Assembly (NCBI RefSeq): GCF_003111645.1 | Contig: NZ_CP022187.1 | Location: forward strand, 2,294,001 to 2,358,000 | DNA length: 64,000 bases | Direction of reading: 5' to 3' | From: Parazoarcus communis | GTDB taxonomy: Bacteria; Pseudomonadota; Gammaproteobacteria; Burkholderiales; Rhodocyclaceae | Shown here: one piece after another, positions 17,931 through 27,712 of the stretch | How the letters are laid out: every line of letters begins with the position of its first letter | How positions within the stretch are numbered: position 1 is the stretch's first letter | The notes under the pieces: model-generated | What the model was told of the DNA's origin: nothing | Seen by the model: only the letters and a program-made list of their open reading frames with translations | Database searches by the model: none | Translations under genes and position numbers: made by a program

Positions 17931-18833
17931 TTGTCAGGCAGCAAACCAACCTCTCCGTGCGACAAAGACCCTACAATTTGTAGGGCCGACAACATTCACG
18001 TCGCAATTCCTGCAAGCCTTGCACGCCTGAGTGTCCCGCCCACGGCAAGACGCTCGCTGAACCGCTGCAACCTGCCGACGGAGGCCCTTGGCAGCTTCGC
18101 CTTCCAGCTCACCCCGTGCGCCCTCAGCCTCGACGGCGTCCTGCCCTTGCACCAGCCGCTGTTCGACCGCCTCGACACGCTCGATTCCGCACCGGAACGC
18201 ACCTGCGTGTTCCGAACCTACATGAACGCGCATTTCATGCTCGACGATGCACCCGCCCTCGGACTGTCGGAGAATGTGCGCCTCGATCGCAGCAGGATGG
18301 ACTACCTGCGTCTGCTCAGGGGCTGGCTGTTTGATTCGGAGGGCCGGGAGGGGGCGATCCTGAAAGCCTGGGTGGAGTCTCGCTTCGGCCTCCTCACCCG
18401 CTACCATCGCGGACCGCTGGGCGCCGAGGACAGCGCTGGGCGCAGCGGCTTCGAGCAGGAGGTCTCCGCCGGTCTGTACTCCACCGCCGGACTGGAAGCA
18501 CAGGTGGACCTGCTCTATTCGTGGACGCAGTACGAGCTCGCGCGACGCCTTCACGGGCGTACCCACCTGCAGCTCTACCGCGGCTGTTCCGACCCGAGGG
18601 CGCTGCGGGAGATGCATGCGCTCGATGACGGCAGGCGCGTGGTCGAACTGAACAACCTCAGCTCTTTCTCCGCCAACGCCGAGCGCGCTGACGAGTTCGG
18701 CGATCGCGTCTTTTCATGCGCCACCCCCATGCCCAAGATCCTCGCCTTCAGCGGACTCATGCCGGGACTGCTGCAGGGCGAGAATGAATACCTGGTCATC
18801 GGCGGTATCGCCGCAATCACGATCGAATACTGA
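17931..18833 (+). CDS. draT: NAD+-dinitrogen-reductase ADP-ribosyltransferase DraT
   Basis: A 300-aa protein recognisable as DraT from NRCNLPTEALGSFAFQ, ALSLDGVLPLHQPLFDRLD, FRTYMNAHFMLDD, the central LYRGCSDPRAL and the C-terminal GENEYLVIGGIAAI. It uses NAD+ to ADP-ribosylate the NifH arginine and so switches nitrogenase off after ammonium or energy shift. The only start I can support is a TTG at 17931 with AGGA ten bases upstream; there is a stop at 17916 and no ATG or GTG near the homologous N-terminus. It runs divergently from nifH, and its first codons overlap the NifA site serving nifH. draG is in a different operon. Confidence 0.92.
   Translation: MSGSKPTSPCDKDPTICRADNIHVAIPASLARLSVPPTARRSLNRCNLPTEALGSFAFQLTPCALSLDGVLPLHQPLFDRLDTLDSAPERTCVFRTYMNAHFMLDDAPALGLSENVRLDRSRMDYLRLLRGWLFDSEGREGAILKAWVESRFGLLTRYHRGPLGAEDSAGRSGFEQEVSAGLYSTAGLEAQVDLLYSWTQYELARRLHGRTHLQLYRGCSDPRALREMHALDDGRRVVELNNLSSFSANAERADEFGDRVFSCATPMPKILAFSGLMPGLLQGENEYLVIGGIAAITIEY
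17979..17994. promoter_or_regulatory. NifA upstream activator sequence (nifH)
   Basis: TGT-AGGGCCGACA-ACA exactly fits the TGT-N10-ACA NifA consensus. It is about 100 bases upstream of the nifH -24 element, the usual distance for loop-mediated activation. It lies inside the first 22 codons of draT. Confidence 0.8.
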
Positions 18834-18871
18834 AGTCTGCCGCCTTGTCGGAAGTCGGACATTGGCATGTC

Positions 18872-18898
18872 GGGCGCGCGACAGCATCGGGCGCGCCC
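18872..18898 (+). repeat. GC-rich hairpin between draT and the SIR2-like gene
   Basis: GGGCGCGC (18872-18879) pairs perfectly with GCGCGCCC (18891-18898). It lies in the 191-base spacer after draT. No T-run follows, so it may attenuate rather than stop transcription; nothing else is evident in the spacer. Confidence 0.5.
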
Positions 18899-19024
18899 TC
18901 GCCTCCATCGACACCCGGAACCGCAGCAGCGCGAGGGCGGCTCCCCTGGACTCCGGTGGCATCGATCTTGCTGATCGAAGCAGGAAATCGCGAAGTACGC
19001 GCCCTGCAACCACAAGGAAGCCCC

Positions 19025-19870
19025 ATGACGACCGTCTTCGACCAGATCCGCGCCGGCCTCGCAGCCGGTGAAGTGGTTCCATTCATCGGCGCCGACGCCC
19101 TTGCCGATGTCACCCACGGCAAAACCGGTGCCAAGATTCCGGCCACCAGCGACGAACTGATTCTCGCGCTCAACAACGGCCAGCCCATGGCGCCGCGGCT
19201 TATGTACGAGTTTCCACGTGCAGCAATGAACATCGAGCTCAAGCGCGGACGCAATGCAGTCAATCGCGCACTCGAGAACATCTATGCAGATACCGAGTGG
19301 TCTCGCGCTGGCCTGCACGAGTGGCTCAACGGACTCAACCTGCCCTATATCATCGACCTAAATCGTGACACCGGCCTCCAGCAGGCGTGGGCAAGCCACC
19401 CGCATACGCTGATCGTTGGCATCGCCCGCATCGCCGGCGGGCTGCGCTACAAGCTCTTCAGCCACGATGGCACCGCCTACACCGCAGCACGGGACGAAAG
19501 CGGCATCGACCCTGCTGCCCCCATCCTGTTCAAACCCTGTGGCACGCCGTGGCCGGAGCCGAACTGGATTGCATCGGACGCCGACTTCGTCGATTACATC
19601 ACCGAGCTCATGGGCGGCTTTGCCATCCCGCCCTATCTGAAGGAAAGGCGCAAGGGACTGCGCTACCTGGTGCTTGGGGCACGTCTGAATCGCGACACCA
19701 TCCGCATGCTGCTGGCGGATTTCATCTACAGCGCCGGCGAGCCCGCAGGCTGGGCGCTGATTCCCGGTGCGAACGACAAGGAAAAGCGTTTCTGTGCCCA
19801 CCTGGGTCTGGAGGTGGTCGATGCCGACTGGCGCGAACTGGCCGACATGCCCCTGATCGAGGCCGCGTAA
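19025..19870 (+). CDS. SIR2-like NAD-binding-fold protein associated with nif genes
   Basis: A 281-aa protein. The N-terminus (FDQIRAGLAAGEVVPFIGADALADV) resembles the first glycine-rich strand-loop of SIR2-like domains, and LPYIIDLNRDTGLQQAW sits where SIR2-like proteins have their TTNYD-type segment. I see neither the classical sirtuin His region nor the zinc Cys pairs, so deacylase activity cannot be assumed. An NAD-linked role is tempting beside DraT but unproven. The start at 19025 follows AAGGA. The stop is two bases before the hemerythrin ATG, so both are co-translated. SIR2-like genes of this sort occur, as far as I recall, in some other nif regions. Confidence 0.65.
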   Translation: MTTVFDQIRAGLAAGEVVPFIGADALADVTHGKTGAKIPATSDELILALNNGQPMAPRLMYEFPRAAMNIELKRGRNAVNRALENIYADTEWSRAGLHEWLNGLNLPYIIDLNRDTGLQQAWASHPHTLIVGIARIAGGLRYKLFSHDGTAYTAARDESGIDPAAPILFKPCGTPWPEPNWIASDADFVDYITELMGGFAIPPYLKERRKGLRYLVLGARLNRDTIRMLLADFIYSAGEPAGWALIPGANDKEKRFCAHLGLEVVDADWRELADMPLIEAA

Positions 19871-19872
19871 CA

Positions 19873-20268
19873 ATGCGCGAATGGGACGAGGCCAGACACG
19901 CGCTCGGCAATGCCGGGATGGATGCAACACATCGCGCCTTTGTCGGCCTCGTTACCCGGCTGGCAAGCGCAGACGATGCCAGCTTTCCGGCACTGTTCAA
20001 CGAACTGCTCGATCACAGCCGCGAGCATTTCGCTGCCGAGGATGTGCTGATGCGTTCCAGCCGTTTTGCGGCCACCGGAGAACACATTGGCGAGCACCAA
20101 CGGGTGCTTGCCGAACTGCGCGCGTTCAACCGCAGCGTGAAGGGAGGAAGGCTCATGGTCGCCAGAGCCTACGTTCGGGAGAGCCTGCCCGAATGGTTCG
20201 ACCTGCATCTGTCGACAATGGACGCTGCACTCGCCGCCCATCTGCGCAAGCGACACGCTGCCGCCTGA
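19873..20268 (+). CDS. Bacteriohemerythrin
   Basis: A 131-aa single-domain hemerythrin with the full di-iron ligand set: H20 (DATHRAF), H52 and E56 (HFAAE), H71 and H75 (HIGEH), H112 and D117 (HLSTMD). Such proteins bind O2 reversibly at a non-haem di-iron site. Located two bases after the SIR2-like gene and in the draT transcription unit, it probably senses, buffers or carries O2 near nitrogenase; that role is inference. No extra domain is fused to it. Its 3' end converges with draG, with a hairpin between. Confidence 0.85.
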   Translation: MREWDEARHALGNAGMDATHRAFVGLVTRLASADDASFPALFNELLDHSREHFAAEDVLMRSSRFAATGEHIGEHQRVLAELRAFNRSVKGGRLMVARAYVRESLPEWFDLHLSTMDAALAAHLRKRHAAA

Positions 20269-20283
20269 AACCGCATGCGCCAG

Positions 20284-20306
20284 CGGTCCGGCTCCGCGCC
20301 GGACCG
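20284..20306. terminator. Hairpin between convergent hemerythrin and draG genes
   Basis: CGGTCCGGC (20284-20292) pairs with GCCGGACCG (20298-20306) around TCCGC in the 41-base gap between two convergent stops. A bidirectional transcript end is likely although no T-run is present. Confidence 0.55.
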
Positions 20307-20309
20307 AGA

Positions 20310-21269
20310 CTACTGGATGCGATACGCGGGTGACAGTTCGATCAGGGCAGACGCATCACGCACGCAGGCCTCGCGCACGCTCGGGCTGAGTGCGCGCAGC
20401 CATTCCCCCGGCAAGGTCCGCTCACCACACAGCGCCCCCATCACCATGCCGGCAATCGCACCCGTCGTATCGGCGTCGCCGCCACGATTCACGATATCGA
20501 CCAGCACGGGCTTGAAGCCGTCCTGGGTGGCCACCGCCTGGCATACTGCCCGCATCGTATCGACGATGTAGCCGCTGGGGTTGTCACAACGCCGGCCGCG
20601 GTAGTCGAAGTCGGCATGTGCCGACACCAGCCGGTCCGCACATGCAACGACCTCATCGGTACCCGAGCCGGCGAGCGCGGTTTGAACCATCTGGATCACG
20701 CTCAGCGTTGCCGCATCAGTCAGAGGGTTGTTGTGGGTGACGCGCGCCTGCACCAGGGCCGCCCGGGACACGAGTTCGGGCGCCGCGCCATAGCAGGCCA
20801 GTGCAACCGGCAGGCAACGCATGGTCGCCCCATTGCCGGCGTCCGAGGAAAGCGGCGCCTCCGTGCTGCCGCTCAGGCGCCAGCGCACGATGCCTCGGCG
20901 CACCGTGTTGCCGATATCGACCGGCTTGCTGCGCATCCAGCCATCGAACGCCCGGGCGCAGGCGTCAGCATCAGGCATGCCTTGCGTCTCGATCCACGCC
21001 CCGGCCAGGGCAAGCGTCATCGTGGTGTCGTCGGTGACATCGCCAGCCGCAAGACGCAGCCAGCCGCCTCCGCAGATCCTGTCATGCACCCCGTACTGCG
21101 CGCCAATTTCGCGTGGGGTCATGAACTCCACGGTCGCACCGAGCGCATCACCGATCGCAAGGCCCAGCATCGCGCCACATGCCCGGTCGCGCAGGACATT
21201 GCGTGCCTCGTCATGAACGGGATCCGGCACATTCGTCGTCACGCGGCGCGCGGAAGCCTGCGAAGTCAC
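20310..21269 (-). CDS. draG: ADP-ribosyl-[dinitrogen reductase] hydrolase DraG
   Basis: A 319-aa ADP-ribosylglycohydrolase. Motifs match DraG: GAMLGLAIGDALGATVEFM, GGGWLRL, the metal site TDDTTM, SKPVDIGNTVRRGI, DAGNGATMRCLP, HNNPLTDAA and the second metal motif NRGGDADTTGA. It removes ADP-ribose from the NifH arginine and reactivates nitrogenase. I start it at a GTG (21269) that overlaps the nifQ stop (GTGA at 21266-21269). It is the last gene of the nifB operon, so activator (draG) and inactivator (draT) are under different transcription units. The N-terminus is about 20 residues longer than in the Rhodospirillum enzyme. Confidence 0.93.
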   Translation of the reverse strand: MTSQASARRVTTNVPDPVHDEARNVLRDRACGAMLGLAIGDALGATVEFMTPREIGAQYGVHDRICGGGWLRLAAGDVTDDTTMTLALAGAWIETQGMPDADACARAFDGWMRSKPVDIGNTVRRGIVRWRLSGSTEAPLSSDAGNGATMRCLPVALACYGAAPELVSRAALVQARVTHNNPLTDAATLSVIQMVQTALAGSGTDEVVACADRLVSAHADFDYRGRRCDNPSGYIVDTMRAVCQAVATQDGFKPVLVDIVNRGGDADTTGAIAGMVMGALCGERTLPGEWLRALSPSVREACVRDASALIELSPAYRIQ

Positions 21270-21841
21270 ACCTCGGGCCCGAAGCAGCTGGCATAGTCGG
21301 CACACGCCTCGCACGACGGTGACGCGCAGACATAGATGCCTTCACGCTGGCACAGCTCGCGGTAGAGAAACTTCTTCCACTTCATGTCGCGATTATTGGC
21401 CTCGGCGAGCGCGGGAAAATTGAGCGCGATGAGCTGCGACAGATCCCGGCGTGAGGGCAGACCGAGATCCTGCCAGAGATGGTCACTCCCCATGCACGCG
21501 GTTGCCATGACCACGGCCATGTCACTGGCACCCGCCACGACATCGGCAGCATGGTCCGCAACGAAATGGAGCAGATCATCAAACTCCGGGTGAAGCACGG
21601 GCGTCGGCCCCAGCGCCTTGTTCGGACGCCAGACCAGGCCAGGAAAATGCCGCTCGACGAGCGCAGCGAAGCGCACCTCGCCAAGTCCGAAATCTGCAGG
21701 CAGCACGCCCTCGCCGACCGTCCACCCGGCAATCAGATGGGCAATGAACTCGTCGTTCGGGTGGCCAGCTGCGTGATCCAGCAAGTGCGCGTGCAGCGCG
21801 TTACGGACGGGTGAAGTACGAGAGCTCAGGGGTGCCAGCAT
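21266..21841 (-). CDS. nifQ: Nitrogen fixation protein NifQ
   Basis: A 191-aa protein with the NifQ C-terminal cysteine signature C-x4-C-x2-C-x5-C (C172, C177, C180, C186 in YVCASPSCEACADYASCFG) preceded by MKWKKFLYRELCQ. NifQ carries a Mo-Fe-S cluster and acts as a molybdenum donor to NifEN during FeMo-co synthesis. Start at 21841 (MLAPLSS) follows AAGGAG at nine bases. It precedes draG with a four-base overlap and follows the FeSII-like gene. Confidence 0.92.
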   Translation of the reverse strand: MLAPLSSRTSPVRNALHAHLLDHAAGHPNDEFIAHLIAGWTVGEGVLPADFGLGEVRFAALVERHFPGLVWRPNKALGPTPVLHPEFDDLLHFVADHAADVVAGASDMAVVMATACMGSDHLWQDLGLPSRRDLSQLIALNFPALAEANNRDMKWKKFLYRELCQREGIYVCASPSCEACADYASCFGPEV

Positions 21842-21913
21842 GATGAAAGACTCCTTCTGGTTCGATCCAGTGCGCACCGGACAGGCAGCCCCGTGCCGAT
21901 GCGCGCGATCCGG

Positions 21914-22276
21914 TCAGTACTCGACCAGCAGATCCTCGTCGCGCAGGATCATCTGGCATGCGAGGCGCCACGGCGTGACGGAGACATCCTCGACACGCAT
22001 GCGCTCGATGTCTTCCGCGTTGATCTTCTTGTGCTCGCGCAGCACGACGAGCTCCTTGTCGGTCAGGCGGCTGGCCATCGGGTCGGTACGTTGTCCGTGG
22101 TTCGCCAGTGGCGTGATCTTGACCATGCAGGTCGCGCACTCGCCGTCTTCACAGGAAAAATCGATCGGGATGTGATTGTCCTTGGCGATCTTGAGGATGG
22201 TCTGGGTGTGCGAACCGGCCACGGCATAGACAGTCTTGTCCTTGTGGATCGGGCTTGAAAAGGTGATGTTAGGCAT
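21914..22276 (-). CDS. fesII: [2Fe-2S] protein of the FeSII (Shethna protein II) type
   Basis: A 120-aa ferredoxin with ligands C42, C47, C50 (SCEDGECATC) and C107 (WRLACQ), ending in DEDLLVEY. Length, the MxxIxFSSP start, LTDKELVVLR in the middle and the DEDLLVE end agree with Azotobacter FeSII, which forms a protective complex with NifH and NifDK under oxidative stress (conformational protection). An ordinary electron-transfer ferredoxin is the alternative. It lies in the nifB operon between another [2Fe-2S] ferredoxin and nifQ, the right context for nitrogenase protection. Confidence 0.8.
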   Translation of the reverse strand: MPNITFSSPIHKDKTVYAVAGSHTQTILKIAKDNHIPIDFSCEDGECATCMVKITPLANHGQRTDPMASRLTDKELVVLREHKKINAEDIERMRVEDVSVTPWRLACQMILRDEDLLVEY

Positions 22277-22330
22277 GGTGAAACTCCACTGCGGTTGATT
22301 GAACGGCCTCTCTGCCGGTTGTTGTCGGGT

Positions 22331-23914
<1,584 letters not shown>

Positions 23915-23918
<4 letters not shown>

Positions 23919-24388
23919 GGAAAGCTCGCTCCGGACGGCGGCGCACAATAGACCGCAGGATTGCGCGGGGGCTTGCACTCAGCCACCTCATCGCCGCTGG
24001 CCGCATGACTGCAGCCCTGCGGCACGGCCCCGTCGGGCAGCCGAACCCCGCGCTGCACAAGCCACACGGCATCGAACCCGCAACAGCGTTCGCCAGCCAG
24101 TTCGATCAGTGGCCGGCGAATCAGCAGGGGCTCGGCAACGAGGCGCGAAAGTGCGGTCTCGGCGCTGAACTCGGCGGGAACGAGCGTCCCCGCCTTGACC
24201 GCGGGCGCGGCTGGATTGAACCACTCGCGCACCGGTCGGGTGCCGAAGAACGCCGACAATGCGCTCGTCGTCCATGGCTCCGTCAGGAGATCACGGACGA
24301 CGACCTCACAGCCGGCCTCCCGCAGCAGCCCGATCTGACGCGTGTTGGTCGCGCAACCGGGCTTCCACCAGAAGCTTACTGTCGGCAT
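23915..24388 (-). CDS. nifO: Nitrogenase-associated ArsC/Spx-fold protein NifO
   Basis: A 157-aa protein of the arsenate-reductase-like thioredoxin fold: VSFWWKPGCATNTRQIGLLREAG with C12 and EPLLIRRPLIE mark the family. Nif-associated members (NifO of Azotobacter, in the order nifB-fdxN-nifO-nifQ) are linked to molybdenum allocation between nitrogenase and nitrate assimilation. The same gene order here supports the call. The C-terminal 35 residues are Cys-containing and Pro-rich (ECKPPRNPAVYC). It overlaps the upstream ferredoxin gene by 13 bases and fprA by four. Confidence 0.82.
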
Positions 24389-24666
24389 TCCGCTTCCCTC
24401 ATCTGCTCGAGCAGGTGAAGCGGAATGCCGGTCAGCGAACCCAGCGGATTCAGCGCATCGCCATACTCATCGACGATCGCCCCCTCGATCGGGCAGATCT
24501 CCGCACATTGCGGCAGATCGTGATCGCCAAGGCACTCGGTGCACTTGTCAGGGTTGATGAAGAACAGCGGCTCGCCCGGCTGCATGACCGCCGAGATGGC
24601 CTTGTTCGGACACAAGGGCTCGCAGGCATAACAGCCCACACAGGAATCGACGATTTCAAGTGACAT
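24376..24666 (-). CDS. 2[4Fe-4S] ferredoxin downstream of nifB
   Basis: A 96-aa ferredoxin with CVGCYACEPLCP and CTECLGDHDLPQCAEICP, the same C-x2-C-x8-C-x3-C second motif as the 67-aa protein near nifT, plus about 30 extra C-terminal residues. The gene has AGGAG before the ATG at 24666 and follows nifB by 13 bases. FdxN next to nifB is thought to supply electrons for NifB-cofactor synthesis in A. vinelandii, which fits here. Named fdxN in many genomes; I leave the symbol blank because the nifH operon carries a closer short FdxN. Confidence 0.88.
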   Translation of the reverse strand: MSLEIVDSCVGCYACEPLCPNKAISAVMQPGEPLFFINPDKCTECLGDHDLPQCAEICPIEGAIVDEYGDALNPLGSLTGIPLHLLEQMREAECRQ

Positions 24667-24679
24667 GTCTGTTCTCCTG

Positions 24680-26191
24680 TCAGGCAGCCTGGGCCGAGGC
24701 GCCGGCCACGGGCATGTCGAGCTTGCCGGCCGCTGCCATTTCGTCATACACGGCGCGGATGGCCTCCTCGATCGGCTCCATCGCATGCTCGCCATTGGGC
24801 TGAATGCCGGCCTTTTCGAGATCGGCCCAGGGCTCGAAACCGATCTTGCTTGCGAGCAGGACCTCGACCCCTTCCAGCGACTTGATGATGCCGCCGAGCA
24901 CGGTTTCGCCGTCCCCACAGGACTCGTCGCCCATGCAGTACGCAGTGCACTTGCGGTGACCGAGGAAGCGGTGCTCCTTCGGACCCACTTCGTACACCAG
25001 GAACTCATGTGCATGGCCGAAGTGCTCGTTGATCACCCCGCCGCCCTTGGTCGCAATCGCGATGCGGATGTTGCGGGTCGCAGGCGCAGCCTCGTCCGCC
25101 ACCGGTGCATCCGGACTGAACCTGGGCGCAGCCTTGAGCGCGCGCTTCATTTCAAGCTCGGTGGTGATGGCCTCGTGCACCTTGGCGCGCTCGACCATGG
25201 CGGTGGCGTAATCGACTTCCATCTCGTCGATCTTGTCGAGGGTGAACTCGTCACCGCGGTCCTCGCCCAGCAGCCCGACCGCATCGGCACGACACTGCCG
25301 ACAATGACGCATCATCGACATGTCGCCGGAGCAGTCGTCCTGCAGCGCCTGAAGTTCGAGCGGCGTCGGCTCGGGCTGACCCATGATGCCGTAGTAGGTG
25401 CCGTGCTCGGCCTCGGCGATCAGCGGCATCACGTTGTGCAGGAAGGCGCCCTTGGCCTTGACGATCTTCGACACCTCCTTGAGGTGCTGGTCGTTGACCC
25501 CCGGAATCATCACCGAGTTGACCTTCACCAGAATGCCGCGACTGGTGAGCATCTCGAGCCCCTTCTGCTGCTGCTCGATCAGGATTTTCGCGCCTTCCAC
25601 ACCACGGATGCGCTTGTTCTCCCAGAAGATCCACGGATAGATCTTGGCGCCGATCTCGGGATCGACACAGTTGATCGTGATCGTGACGTGGTCGATGTTG
25701 TGCTTCGCCAGCTCATCCACACAGTCCGGCAGCGACAGGCCATTGGTCGACACACAGAGCTTGATGTCCGGCGCCTGCTCCGAGAGCTGACGGAAGGTCT
25801 CGAACGTGCGCTCGGGGTTGGCGAGCGGGTCTCCGGGTCCGGCAATGCCGAGCACCGTCATCTGCGGAATCGCGGCTGCCACGGCGAGCGTCTTCTTGAC
25901 CGCCTGATCCGGCGTCATCAGTTCGGACACGACGCCCGGACGGGATTCGTTGGAACAGTCGTACTTGCGGTTGCAATAGTTGCACTGAATGTTGCAGGCA
26001 GGCGCGACCGCGACGTGCATGCGGGCAAAGTAGTGATGAGCCTCCTCCGAATAACAGGGGTGGTCCTGCACTTTGCTGCGGATATGGTCGGGCAGATGCG
26101 ACAGCGCATCCGGCTCGGTACCACAACCGCTCTCACTGCATCCGCCTCCGGCACTCGGGGGCGCGGCGTTGCTGATGACCGGGAGTTCCAT
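24680..26191 (-). CDS. nifB: FeMo-cofactor biosynthesis radical SAM protein NifB
   Basis: A 503-aa protein. The radical-SAM cluster motif is C66-x3-C70-x2-C73 (ACNIQCNYCNRKYDC). The radical-SAM domain runs to about residue 340 and includes GIAGPGDPLANPERTFE and the Cys motif MMRHCRQCRADAVG. A NifX-like domain (about 375-485; RIAIATKGGGVINEHFGHAHEF) follows. NifB makes NifB-co, the [8Fe-9S-C] core of FeMo-co. The start at 26191 (MELPVI) follows AGGGGA; the frame extends 14 codons upstream. First gene of an eight-gene operon ending in draG, with its own sigma-54 promoter and NifA site. Confidence 0.97.
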   Translation of the reverse strand: MELPVISNAAPPSAGGGCSESGCGTEPDALSHLPDHIRSKVQDHPCYSEEAHHYFARMHVAVAPACNIQCNYCNRKYDCSNESRPGVVSELMTPDQAVKKTLAVAAAIPQMTVLGIAGPGDPLANPERTFETFRQLSEQAPDIKLCVSTNGLSLPDCVDELAKHNIDHVTITINCVDPEIGAKIYPWIFWENKRIRGVEGAKILIEQQQKGLEMLTSRGILVKVNSVMIPGVNDQHLKEVSKIVKAKGAFLHNVMPLIAEAEHGTYYGIMGQPEPTPLELQALQDDCSGDMSMMRHCRQCRADAVGLLGEDRGDEFTLDKIDEMEVDYATAMVERAKVHEAITTELEMKRALKAAPRFSPDAPVADEAAPATRNIRIAIATKGGGVINEHFGHAHEFLVYEVGPKEHRFLGHRKCTAYCMGDESCGDGETVLGGIIKSLEGVEVLLASKIGFEPWADLEKAGIQPNGEHAMEPIEEAIRAVYDEMAAAGKLDMPVAGASAQAA

Positions 26192-26228
26192 CGTCAATCC
26201 CCTAGTAGATGTCTGACGGGGATTCTTC

Positions 26229-26244
26229 TGCAAACCGCGTGCCA
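26229..26244 (-). promoter_or_regulatory. Sigma-54 promoter of nifB
   Basis: On the minus strand: TGGCACGCGGTTTGCA, a full -24/-12 match with GG and GC ten bases apart, 38 bases before the nifB ATG. The transcript start should be near 26218. Confidence 0.92.
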
Positions 26245-26305
26245 GTGCGAGGACGGCGCTAGAGCGCTGAATTTACTGAGACTCCGTCACGCCGCAGGCA
26301 CACAT

Positions 26306-26321
26306 TGTAGGAAGTACAACA
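26306..26321. promoter_or_regulatory. NifA upstream activator sequence (nifB)
   Basis: TGT-AGGAAGTACA-ACA matches TGT-N10-ACA and lies about 62 bases upstream of the nifB -24 element. The whole nifB to peroxidase gap is 374 bases; besides this site and the nifB promoter I see no gene and no clear plus-strand sigma-54 element for the peroxidase. Confidence 0.78.
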
Positions 26322-26565
26322 GGACGAGCTGTGGGACTCGCGACACCTTCGCCACAAGAAGGCCTGCGCGCGCTCATGCCACCTGCAGCCTCGAGTGCGC
26401 AACCGGGGCCGAAGGCGACGCTGCCGGGGCTGCTAATTCTTTCCGCATGGGCAGCGTTCACCTCGCGTTCACTTGGCATATGCAATTTTCACAATCCGGG
26501 AGGCCCCCGGTATCCCGGAGCATCTTCCACCTCTCACGACGCATTGCTGAACCGGAGATCAAAGC

Positions 26566-27642
26566 ATGAAACCACTGTCCCGATACCTGGCACTGTCAGG
26601 CCTGTGCGCCCTTGCCCTGACGGCGCACGCCCAACAATGGGAGCCCCTCCCCGAACACCCCCCAATCCCTGCGGACAATCCGCAAAGTCAGGCCAAGATC
26701 GACTTGGGCAAGACCCTGTTCTTCGATCCACGCCTTAGCGAACACGGCACGCTGTCCTGCAATTCCTGCCACAACGTCATGGCCGGCGGTGACGACAATC
26801 GCCCCAACTCGATCGGCATGCACGATGCCCGTGGCGGACGCAGCGCACCGACGGTATGGAATGCTGCCTACCAGTCGGTGCAGTTCTGGGACGGTCGGGC
26901 AGGCACGCTGGAAGAACAGGCCAAAGGCCCGATCACCAACCCGATCGAGATGGGCATGAGCGATGCTGCCGTAGCCGTTGGCCGGCTGAACCAGATTCCG
27001 GCCTATCTGCCGCTGTTCAAGGCCGCCTTCCCGGCAGCATCAAAGCCGATCACGATGGACAACGTGGCCAAGGCCATCGCCGCCTATGAACGCACCCTGG
27101 TGACGCCCGACTCACCCTACGACCGCTACGTGAAGGGCGACAAGACGGCCCTCACCGCGCAGCAGGCCCGCGGCATGAAGACATTCGGCGACCTCGGCTG
27201 CACGGCCTGTCACGCCGGCGCGAACTTCAGCGGACCGCCCATGCCGATGGCACAGGGCTTCTTCATGAAGTTTCCGACCTTTGCAGGCAGTGCGTTCGAC
27301 AAACAGTACGACCTGCTCTCGGACACGGGCCGACACGCATCGACGGGCAAGGACAGCGACAAACACATGTGGCGGGTGCCGACCTTGCGCAACATCGCGC
27401 TGACAGCCCCCTACATGCATAACGGCAAGGTTCCGACACTGGAAGAAGCCGTACGGGTGATGGCGAAGACCCAGCTCAACCGGGACATCGACGCCACGCA
27501 GCTTGCGGATGTCGTGGCCTTCCTCACCAGTCTGAGCGGGAAATTCCCGGAGCAGACGATGCCCCGGCTGCCACTGACCAGCGGCAACTCCATCGTCCCC
27601 CCGATCGACCCCCATCTTAAGACCGCGAAAGCGACGGATTAA
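26566..27642 (+). CDS. Dihaem cytochrome c peroxidase (CcpA/MauG family), periplasmic
   Basis: A 358-aa exported protein with a signal peptide cleaved near AHA-QQW (residue 22/23). Two haem c motifs are present: CNSCH at 65-69 and CTACH at 212-216. Also typical are FFDPRLS, RSAPTVWNAA, FWDGRAGTLEEQAKGPI and the distal TLRNIALTAPYMHNGK. It reduces H2O2 to water with electrons from cytochrome c. It lies between the divergent nifB and the convergent nifA unit. Position suggests peroxide detoxification during N2 fixation, but its promoter is not identified, so co-regulation is unproven. Confidence 0.9.
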   Translation: MKPLSRYLALSGLCALALTAHAQQWEPLPEHPPIPADNPQSQAKIDLGKTLFFDPRLSEHGTLSCNSCHNVMAGGDDNRPNSIGMHDARGGRSAPTVWNAAYQSVQFWDGRAGTLEEQAKGPITNPIEMGMSDAAVAVGRLNQIPAYLPLFKAAFPAASKPITMDNVAKAIAAYERTLVTPDSPYDRYVKGDKTALTAQQARGMKTFGDLGCTACHAGANFSGPPMPMAQGFFMKFPTFAGSAFDKQYDLLSDTGRHASTGKDSDKHMWRVPTLRNIALTAPYMHNGKVPTLEEAVRVMAKTQLNRDIDATQLADVVAFLTSLSGKFPEQTMPRLPLTSGNSIVPPIDPHLKTAKATD

Positions 27643-27712
27643 GGACAGCACAGCGCGGAGGTGGGCGCGCCCGCCCCCGTCTCATGTCTGCACCGCCGCT
27701 CGAGTCTCACGC

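Noticed and set aside
18865-18880. Possible sigma-54 site before the SIR2-like gene (TGGCATGTCGGGCGCG)
   Set aside because: Spacing fits but the -12 half is GCGC in a very GC-rich stretch overlapping a hairpin; not convincing.
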